DNA of 64,000 nt from Calvatia gigantea (Eukaryota > Basidiomycota > Agaricomycetes > Agaricales > Lycoperdaceae). Of this stretch, positions 55,881 to 64,000 are shown piece by piece. The first letter of the stretch is position 1. Each line of letters starts with the position of its first letter. Under the pieces are notes generated by a model. The model was not told where the DNA came from. It was given only the letters and a program-made list of their open reading frames with translations, and ran no database searches. The stretch lies in NCBI GenBank assembly GCA_025093985.1, contig JACAAK010000014.1:1984001-2048000 (forward strand), read 5' to 3'. Position numbers and translations under genes: made by a program.

Positions 55881-56790
55881 AGCCATCCTCGAGGGTTTAA
55901 GGAAGATCACGGCCGATACCAAGGCAAAGACCACCCAGTTTTGGGGCACCCCGATCTTCGAAAGAACCAGAAAATCTCGGCATTACCGTAAAGGAGACAC
56001 CCTCTCATCTGAAGTCTTTTTGGAGCATCAGCCCTGGCATGAGGGAAAAGCACCATGCTGAACAGCAGAAGAGTGTGACAGACTGCGGGGATGTGAGGAA
56101 CAACTGAGGGCGCCCACAATTAAGGACGGTTTGGGCACTCGGACGGTTCTAGACCAGCGGCACTGTCGCTTATCGATAGGTCACTTTCACTTTCAGGGAC
56201 GAACAACCATCGATTCAACGGCATACGCGTTCTAACAAGTGTGTATTAGTGCGGATGTATCACGGGGTTTGTTCCCTTTACGAAATGAGGATAGGTGTTA
56301 GGTCATCTCGGCTCTTATCTATTGGTTGGTAGTTGTGGGTTTACTACAATGTTGACACCATGTCCGATTCTCTGATTGCAGCCGCAGCCATACAGCATTA
56401 TTGGAGTTATCTGCGGAAGCTAATAGACACCAAGGACACTACCAGCAGACGCCCACCCCCACTGGAATAAGGGAGGCTCCAACGTCCGTCACATAATAGC
56501 TAATTCCTGTTTGAATCAGTCTGGGAAAGAGAAGAGCGTAGGTTTATAAAGGTGGAGCAAATGAGGGTGCGAACGGTAAACCGCAGAGAGGTTTAGTCAA
56601 TTGTGGAACTACACGCGAGGCCCAGCAACTATTTACGAGATCTTGGCTAGCAGATGAGGACTTTCACAGAAAGAAAGCACCCTACCCCACTGTTGGCGCC
56701 ACAACGATGATGGAAGTATAAATCCTCAGGCCCTCCTGTGGCAAGCAGCTAAGGACATCGCCAATCACGCCACTTTTCACTTTCTGCCAG
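55881..56790. other. Upstream flank of the right-arm GTPase
   Basis: Non-coding; mirror image of about 20.96-21.87 kb and related to the intergenic DNA of both GTPase cassettes. Confidence 0.5.
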
Positions 56791-56798
56791 CGACCTCC

Positions 56799-57600
56799 AT
56801 GCCTCGAACCAACGTCATCCTCTTTGGGGAATGTGGCAGCGGAAAGAGTAGTATTGTCAATATGCTCTCCGTCAACGAGCATGCAGCTGATATTTCTGCC
56901 GGAGTGAGGGATGGAACCTTCGAGAGCAAGGGCTTCGATGTCGACATCCTGGGACAACCAGTAACACTCTGGGATACTGCCGGACTCGGTGATGGTGATG
57001 CCGGGCGCGTCCCTAACTCTGAGGCCCTTGTCCAGTTATACAGGCTTGTCCGCAGCCTTGAAGATGGCGTCAGCCTTCTCATGTTTGTCATGCGTGCCCC
57101 CCGCATCAAAAGCTCTGCTATCCAGAACTGGAAGCTGTTCCATGAGGTCATCTGCCAAAGCAGGGTTCCTATTGTTATCACGATTACGGAATTGGAACTT
57201 GAAGACAATATGGATACGTGGTGGTGGGAATAACAAGGGGACCTTCCAGAGCTACGGTATCTGGCCGTCTGGATTCGCATGTATCACTGCTGTGAGAGGG
57301 AAAAAATTGAGGAGAGGAAACGGACATATCTACGATGATGAATTCAAGGAACCTCGGGAGAGGGTGCGAATGCTCATACGATCGACCGTTTTGGCTAATC
57401 CATGCCGCGTCCCGGCCGCACAATGGTTCATTAATGTCACTGAGGCAACTATGGACAAGAGCGGCAAGTTCCGGCTCGGCCACGTGAGAGAGGTCCATGG
57501 TGAGGCACTCTCCAAGCTGATTCACGTGTGCGGGATGTCGGAGAGCGATGCGAGGGAGTTGGCGGAGAAGATGAAGGGGGGGTGCACAAGTTGTGGTTGA
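56799..57600 (+). pseudogene. Type 1 G-domain GTPase, frameshifted (copy D)
   Basis: Mirror copy of 19774-20954, without the insertion. Walker A is GECGSGKSS with the lysine intact, and G3 DTAGL is present. At 57225-57232 the run tggtggtgggaat has one G more than the other copies need for WWWxNK, giving a stop just after it; the rest of the protein continues in the next frame to MKGGCTSCG. The G4 segment reads ITELELEDN rather than ITGLEQEDN. Length is 802 nt instead of a multiple of three. Confidence 0.9.
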
Positions 57601-59845
57601 TGGCTTCATTAAAACAATACATTTATACAATTGATTGGATTTGAAACCCTGTACAAACATACTACTTGGATGGATTCGATTTATTCAATTAGATGATTAG
57701 TCCGTTCAACCGTCGTGTTGCTGAAAAGAAAACAATGGTTTGAACCGTTTAAGTTCATTTTAGCGTTTCGAACCGATTGGAAAAGGTTTTGCTTCGCTTA
57801 TAATCCAATCAGTGGCGCACCTCGCTCCTTTCGTTGCGAGTTACAATTTCTTGTGCCACGCGCATGATGTTGTCACAGGCAGTACACTAGGCCTGCCGCC
57901 TGCCTAAGATGCTATTGGCCGAAATTAATCTTTCTTTTCTTTCTATTTTCCTGCCTCGAATACAACCTCTTGAAACGGCCAAACGCGAATACTAAGTTGC
58001 GACTGCAGAGCAACCCACAGCAATACAAAACGACGATAGAACCACCCACGGAATAACAGCCGGTTCCAGCTCCAGAGCAAAGACGACGACCGAAGTCTTG
58101 GACGATACGACTTGGGTGAACAACAAGCTGACCGCTCCCATGTTGGGATCACAAACTCGCGTCGACGAGATGCCGTCGAGCGGCCTGAATAGGAGGTTAT
58201 GGATCTTTTATTTTTCCTTGGTTTCCTCTTTATTTACCGGACCCCTGTCCGCTGGGGACTCTTTTCGTTCATCGTAGCCGTATAAATCGTGGACTAGGAA
58301 TATGTCGGCCCTCAGTTCTCGTGCGATTTCGAGATACTGAGGTTAGTAGACACTTGATCTTTGACAATCACTTTCTGACTAGCCACGTAGACATATTGTA
58401 TTCTTTCAGGTATTGAATATACCGTAGTTCTCGTGCAATTTCGAGATACTGAGACATATTGTATTCTTTCATCCCAAGCTGAAATGGACCAAAGGGGATC
58501 ATGAGAGACTACATAAGCTGGTCCTCATCCCGTTGTCCCACCCCCCTACCCCGGAACAAAACACCACTCCGTCTACGATAGGCTCCGCTCGCTCATTCGC
58601 AATAGACCCGCCGATGTTGAACACGACGCTGCAAATGAACCTCAGGCGAGACGCATGAAATGACCAAGAACCACAAAGCTTATGGAGATCGTAAATGTAC
58701 ATTTTAGAAAAAATGTAAAAGCACGGATTCGCGGGGATTCCTGTCGCGCATAAACCCCTGGTTTTGCTTTCTTCAAAAATGTATGCCTGTAGGCCCAAGT
58801 CTTTCAGTTTTTTGGTTCATTCACGTAATCGCGCTTGCTTTTGGGGGAGAACCTTGCCTCCTTAGCTCCTCTGTGGCGAAGCTGTGGCCTTCGTAGCTTC
58901 CCTGAAAGTGTTCTTCAGGCCCCACTGCTTCCATGTATTCCAATGTGTTGGGGTATAGGTCAAAGGCCGGTCGCCAACCTGGGGCCCAGGGAGGGTGGTG
59001 AATGTGGTGATGTCGGAAGACCCCTAACCGACTTCGGTAGTTCTGACTCTTGACACCAAATTCTGTCATATCTACTCATCACCCCCGGTTAAGTGTCCCT
59101 GAAGGCTAACCTCAGCCCCATTTTCCTAATGCTGTGGGTTTACGATTATCATGAAACACACCCCGAAGTTATACTACAATCACTGCCATCACCATCAGTG
59201 CCATCACGATTAGCGCCCTTACCAAATGTTTCGACCCTTGAAGCTTCGAGCCTTACGGCTTGGCTAACCAGCTATGCGCACCGGCCCCAATTTCCGGCGG
59301 GTAGACGAAAGAAGGGGATGGGTTGAGGGTAACCGGAAATGAGCAACTGCCTTTGTACTACAATTGTATCAGAGTTGTTTGGCTACATGTGGCGTTTAGC
59401 TTTGAGGTTTCGTGGCATATAAGCTTGTCTCAATTGGTGGCGTTAGACGCATCGTTATCTTCCCTTTTTTCTCCTGGCTCGTTTCTGAGCATGGATAGTC
59501 CTAGGCCAGTTGTTTTCTCTTATACGCCAGTTCCGGAGTCTGGAGGTAAGCAAGTTCAGACTAATGGATCAGTGGCTTTCGCAACTTACTGGCCCGATTT
59601 GTTTATTGCCTGAGCAGTATATTCAAGGTGAGGCATCAGGATATTGAATCGCGTCCGCACTTGTTTAATTCTCACCAGTCAGTCTACATGTTATCTTTGT
59701 TTACGATTACATCCACCTCTTCCCTCGCGAGGTATTGTATACCCCTTTCTCGGCGATCAGTTGCAATACTTAACACCACTCTCGGAAGGTCAAGTGCATC
59801 TGGCAGAGGAAATGGGAGCGACGGTGCATAGGTAGTATCCTCTAC
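57601..59845. other. Duplicated DNA without an assignable gene, containing a solo LTR
   Basis: Mirror of 18.05-19.77 kb plus the short stretch that flanks the transposon insertion sites of the left arm. Frames exist at 58821-59069 (minus) and 59323-59613 (plus) but I do not recognise them, and they are not kept open in both arms. Confidence 0.45.
58142..58471. mobile_element. Solo LTR, 330 bp
   Basis: Starts TGTTGGGATC and ends TTCTTTCA, flanked by a 5 bp duplication tccca (58137-58141 and 58472-58476). The left arm has the empty site at 19236-19240. A TATA-like gtataaatcg lies near 58280. Near its 3' end a segment reading gttctcgtgcgatttcgaga and its continuation occur twice (about 58315 and 58433), and tgtattctttca occurs twice. 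It is unrelated to the other LTRs here. Confidence 0.85.
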
Positions 59846-59849
59846 CTGA

Positions 59850-60931
59850 TATGTCGATACACGACCTTCTTCACGCTCGGGACCGTCCTATACAGTAAGT
59901 TTCTGCACCCATGCAAGGGAGGGGACATAGCTAATTTGTTGTTGAAAAGGTATCAACGCCCCTCCCGTGCGTGCACGATCCTTCCCACATACCCAGTGTC
60001 GGAGAGAGATCTTATCGCTTTTAGGATAAGCTATGTCTTGGCTTAGGGCTAAGTTCTTCCTGTACGTTCACACTCCCCTTCGGCCACTATTCGGCCGTTG
60101 ACACTCTGGGCGCATTTTAGGGATTACTTTTGTTGGAATAGCATGTGCCCAACGTGAGTCCCCAAGCCAACATTCCCGACCCGAGCGCAAGATTCACCCA
60201 ATGTATACCAGTTGCCTTTTTCCTCCGTGCATATGCATTATGGAATGCCTCACGAATAATTATGATTTTCTTGATACTCCTGGCGACAGTAAGTTTTTAG
60301 AGTGCTCGGTTTGTCCTCGCGCCGAAATCTAATCTTACTCTGGTTTTAAGGGAATGATCGGCGCCGGAATTATAATTAATTTCCTAATTATGCGGTCCAC
60401 GACAACGTGCGTCCTCTATTAATGATGGTCGTCACCACGGCGCCTGAGGGATTCTCAACTTTGTCTCTTCTTGACACCAGTGCTTCACCCGCCAATTAAC
60501 GATCCCAGAATCATCCCGAACTGTTTTCTTATAGTCGAAGGTCAGCCAGAACTCGCCATGTGGGGAGTGTTGAGCGTGTTGATCGTCGATTCAAGTATGC
60601 CAATTCCTTCAGTCTCAAAAGTCTCAAATATCCGTATCTAACGTGTGTGTTCGTGTATGTGTATAGTTTTGATGTTTCTCGCTATTGGATCCAAAATCAG
60701 ACTCAAGTATTCCTTGGATACGAATTCATTAGCGAGGAAGGTATACAGGGATGCTGTATTTTACTTCGTTCTGAACTTCTGTGCGTCCTCACCTGGTCCT
60801 GGTATTTGGCCTTCCAACACGCAACTGATAAACCTGTAGTGATTTCGATTGTCTCGATATTGCTTTACTACGAACCCCAAGGTCCACTCAAACAACTCTC
60901 CGGAATGTTCGTCTCCCATCCTTCCACATAA
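59850..60931 (+). pseudogene. Seven-helix membrane protein (DUF6533-like), right copy
   Basis: Segments on the plus strand are GITFVGIACAQR, VAFFLRAYALWNASRIIMIFLILLAT, then a donor gtaagt, a later helix beginning MWGVLSV, KIRLKYSLDTNSLARKVYRD and a hydrophobic AVFYFVLNF. FLRxYALW is a motif of fungal DUF6533-type membrane proteins. The exons lie in different frames and at least one (60560-60640) does not join cleanly, so I call a decayed gene; an intact gene with undetected introns is possible. Location would be a membrane; role unknown. Confidence 0.5.
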
Positions 60932-61474
60932 ATCCATTCTTGAATTCAAACTCATGCGAATGGGACCAGATTCAGCGCAATTATGTATCGTTGTCTAGTC
61001 GTGCCATATTATCCTTCGATTGCGGGAACAATCAGGTCAAGGATTGACTACCACTATTACTGAATTAAACTCTCTGGGGCCGCTGGAGTTTCGTAGGAAT
61101 TTGGTTACTGCAGATGTTGATGAAGAGTCGTCGGGGTCCCATTTATGAGAGGGTCGACGGATGGGCTGAGGGACGTTACCAAAGGATGTATACGTAGTTA
61201 TCGCTGCGCCGTGACGTTAGTTCACATTGTTTGCATCGAATTTTGATTTATCCTACGCATGAAGTATCTAAGAATGGAAAAAAGTATTTGCATGAGTAAT
61301 GGCTTATATATAAGTCGAAGCAAGAAACAAGCCAAGTGTTCCCCAGGAGTGTGTTAGGCCGTGATTTATGGCGGTTGGATAAATCATGGAATATGCCGGG
61401 GAGATTGTTTGGATTAGGGGTGTTTGGCAAACATTGCGTCAGAACGCCGAAATTGATTTGACTTCCCAGCTGAG

Positions 61475-62449
61475 ATGCACTCAAGCCAAGTCCTCCGCTC
61501 ACTGTCGCCCTCCTCACGATCATGGCTCTCGAGGCAATACACAGACCCATATGTCAAGAAACGTCTCTCATCTCCAACGGCCTATCGTTCGCGCTCAGCA
61601 TTCAAACTTATCGAAATTGACGCAAAATGGGATTTCCTGCAACGACCCGACGTATCCACTGTCGTCGATCTTGGGGCCGCTCCGGGGGGATGGAGTCAAG
61701 TGGTTGCTGGAAAACTTGGATGGGCGGAGCAGAGTAGTGAGGTGGTGAAAGTGAAGGGGTTTGCATATGGTGAACGGGGTGCTAAATTGAATGAGCGTTA
61801 TGGGACGTGGAGCTCGCCGAAGTTGGGAGCATTGGCGAAGCAGAAGGGTAAGGGTAAGGGGAGGGAGGAAGTCAAGGAGCTAGAAGAAAAATTCGACCCA
61901 CTAAACATTGACGGCGAGGACAGTGCTGGTTTGCCAGTCGGACGAGGGAAAATCGTGGCTGTCGATTTGTTACCCATGAACCCTATTCATGGCGTTCTTG
62001 ATATCCAGGCGGACTTTCTCGAGCCTGAAACTGAAGACCTAATACACCGATTACTCAGTGTCAAAGGAAATCTCGGAGGGAGGGCGGATATCATACTTTC
62101 TGACATGGCGGCGAACTCAACGGGCAATGATATGCGCGACATTGAATCGAGTTTGAGAATTTGTGAATCTGTGTATGATTTTGCTACGCGTCATCTACGG
62201 ACAGCAGGAAGTATCGGGCGGAAGAAAGGTGGTGTGTTGTTGTAAGTTGGTGTTTCTTGTATCCAAATCTTTCCTCGTTAACTTGCGAATATAGGATGAA
62301 GTATTTTACCCACCCTCTCTTACAGCAGTTCTGCAAAGAGAGTCTAATACGGAACTTCACCGAAGTGAGGACTGTCAAGCCACCTTCAAGTCGTGCAGGA
62401 GTCGAAAGAAGCTTATTTCCTCTGCCAAGGTTGGAAAGGCTCATGTTAG
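61475..62449 (+). CDS. MRM2: FtsJ/RrmJ-type 2'-O-ribose methyltransferase, MRM2-like
   Basis: Exon 1 (61475-62241) and exon 2 (62295-62449) are split by a 53 nt intron. Features in order are [17 protein letters not shown]; the first catalytic Lys in [14 protein letters not shown] motif [13 protein letters not shown]; a Lys/Gly-rich insert; [27 protein letters not shown] with the catalytic Asp; and, in exon 2, VKPPSSRA with the second Lys and SKEAYFLC with the Glu. This K-D-K-E set defines the family; yeast MRM2 methylates the mitochondrial large rRNA, so a mitochondrial role is likely. The first residues are basic and Ser-rich, consistent with import. A one-base gain in gcaggag (about 62397) shifts the last 20 residues, otherwise the gene is complete. 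Confidence 0.88.
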
Positions 62450-63180
62450 TCTGCAACCTCTCAGAATCGCACTCTTGCGGTATGCCTTAATGACGCCGTC
62501 GACCTAACCACATGGTTGTGCCTTCCCCGACCAAAATCGGCTCTCATGGGATTCCGGCTCCAATCCTGAGCCTACCGTGGCCGTCGTGGCTTTGGATCTC
62601 TGCGGGATTTACATTACAGGATTGGTATTATTACCGAGCCAACTCTTCGACTTCTTTACCCTACTTCCAAATTGACAAACGGATATAATAACTCCTTTGC
62701 AATATACTCAGTATCGACGCAGTGTACATGAACATTCCCCACGTGACAAAACATGGGAAGCGCCAAAACAGTTTCTTGTGAAAACGGCCCAAGGATTCAG
62801 TATTCAGTCCTTGGGTATAATTCCACTTGTTGTAAGACCTCACGCCCCACACCAGATGATGGTATTAGACATGTAATTAAACGATAGTCGATCTTATTCA
62901 TTTTTACCCAGAGGCGTCCGTTGTCTTTTGCGCACTACTCAATGAATTTCCATACCCCAAGTTCGAATATTACGGACTGCGCGAGCTTTACCCCCGTATT
63001 TTGTCGAGGATGGAATGTTGTTCCTAGCTTGTATTTGACCGCTGTCAGCTCTAAGTGGGTTATGAAATTGGATATGATTGAACTCCGAAGATCCCGAATG
63101 AGTTCGCCAATTATTACAGTGTTTCAATTGGGAGCCTGTAGGTTATATGACCTGAGCCCAGACGATGGTTTGTCGATGTT
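62450..63180. other. Duplicated intergenic DNA, no gene
   Basis: Mirror of 6346-7046 between the methyltransferase and the transporter genes, whose 3' ends face each other. No frame with support. Confidence 0.5.
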
Positions 63181-63185
63181 CCCCA

Positions 63186-64000
63186 TCATTCCACACTAGT
63201 AGCAGGATCGAGTTCGTCAAGCTTGGCAAACTTGTATAAAGGCTGTAGCCTTGCGTTCTTCCGCAAGAATACCCAGCGGCGGATCCAGTAAGGAAGGAAC
63301 TCGGTGAGCTGGTACGATGCATGCCTGTACGTTGGTACAGCAAAGACGAAGTCGAGCTCTTCGAGGGTCCGTTGCTTCGTTTCTGCGCGTTTTCAATTAT
63401 GCATGATTTTTCTCAGTTAGGGGCGGTGGCGAAAAAGTAAAGAAGAGAATCCTACCTGGCACGAGGAAGAAAATCATAATGAAGGCGACAAAGTTCAGTC
63501 CGACAAAGAATCCGAATACTAAGAGCAGTACTCGGTGCTGAGAATATACATGGTGATATCTGGATTCAACAACGTACCTCCTACGCTACCCATTGCGCCA
63601 AGCATACGCGGGAATGAAAGCGAAAAAACAGCTGCCCAAAAGAGACAGGTCGCAACGGCCCACGACCTACTATCTGCATAAGTATGTCGATCGGAGTAGT
63701 CATATGAGAAGGACGAACATTCCCATTTCGCGATGCGTGAGCGGGAAGACTTCTGCTGAGTAGGTGTATGGTACGGGGCCTTCCCCAGGAGAGTAGAACA
63801 CTGGGGGCAATTGTAGTAAGAGTCCGGGTGATAAGTGACAAGACTAGCGATACTGACCAGTAAACAAGAAGATAAAAAGAGCGATAAGAGGCACTCTTGC
63901 GGGATTAGTCTTGGGGATCAAGAAGGAGAGTCCCGTCGCAAGAAGGGTCCAGGCCATATTGGGGAACGTGAAGAGGAAGAAGGTTTCGACGTCCAAACTG
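63186..64000 (-). CDS. MFS sugar transporter, C-terminal part (runs off the window)
   Basis: The minus strand enters from the right edge inside a transmembrane segment ([34 protein letters not shown]). It continues after an intron with [27 protein letters not shown], the PxxY and E-x6-R type signature of sugar porters. Then follow [46 protein letters not shown] and a hydrophilic tail ending LDPATSVE. The motif PETKxxTLEELD marks the end of helix 12. Plasma membrane uptake of hexoses or maltose is the family role; the substrate cannot be read from this part. The N-terminal half is outside. The 62 nt or so segments at 63420-63460 and 63790-63850 are introns. Confidence 0.85.

Larger units (their letters stand above)
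53540..64000 (-). repeat. Right arm of the large inverted duplication
   Basis: Reverse counterpart of 5868-24250, continuing past the window edge. It lacks the LTR element, the Tc1-like element and the LTR-like insertion of the left arm and contains one solo LTR of its own at 58142-58471. It has kept the more complete transporter and methyltransferase. Confidence 0.9.

Overview
The window looks like nuclear DNA from a filamentous basidiomycete, most likely an Agaricomycete. The support is short GT-AG introns of about 50-65 nt that restore reading frames, a multicopy family of P-loop G-domain proteins, a DUF6533-like seven-helix membrane protein, a sacsin-like giant protein with a BTB end, CpG-type decay of retrotransposon LTRs, and split histone H4 genes. 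The genus cannot be fixed from the sequence alone. Gene density is low and about half of the window is duplicated or mobile DNA.

Layout. (1) 391-4530 and 25.25-29.4 kb are direct copies of a cassette with two divergent G-domain GTPase genes around a 1.3 kb intergenic region. (2) 5.87-24.25 kb and 53.5-64 kb (and beyond) are the arms of an old inverted duplication. From outside to inside they carry an MFS sugar transporter, an FtsJ/MRM2-type rRNA methyltransferase, a seven-helix membrane protein, unassigned DNA, another GTPase, an unrecognised conserved fragment, a TFIIIC triple-barrel subunit and histone H4. The better copy of the transporter and methyltransferase is on the right; the better TFIIIC copy is on the left. 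(3) The left arm is about 9 kb longer because of a 6.7 kb LTR element without recognisable coding genes, a 1.9 kb Tc1-like element and a small LTR-like insertion; the right arm has its own 330 bp solo LTR. Each site is empty in the opposite arm. (4) The single-copy core, 29.4-50.3 kb, holds a secreted Kex2-type repeat precursor, a C2H2 regulator, a broken LPMO-like secreted protein, an intact DnaJ-X co-chaperone and a sacsin-like/BTB gene of about 9.6 kb. (5) 50.3-53.5 kb holds further decayed H4 and TFIIIC copies.

The strongest new observation is a degenerate tandem array of about 14 units of roughly 50 bp inside the LTR element (10.62-11.33 kb). Most units can form a small stem, with CTC/GAG exchanged for CTT/AAG or CTTC/GAAG, closed by a four-base loop that is often GNRA. 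A second candidate is the repeat precursor at 30.2-30.5 kb, predicted to release four glycine-rich peptides that each end in Trp.

One caution affects all pseudogene calls. Almost every frameshift in otherwise conserved genes (sacsin-like, LPMO, H4, MRM2, GTPase, Tc1 transposase) is a gain of one base, usually lengthening a homopolymer. That pattern fits residual long-read insertion errors at least as well as gene decay.
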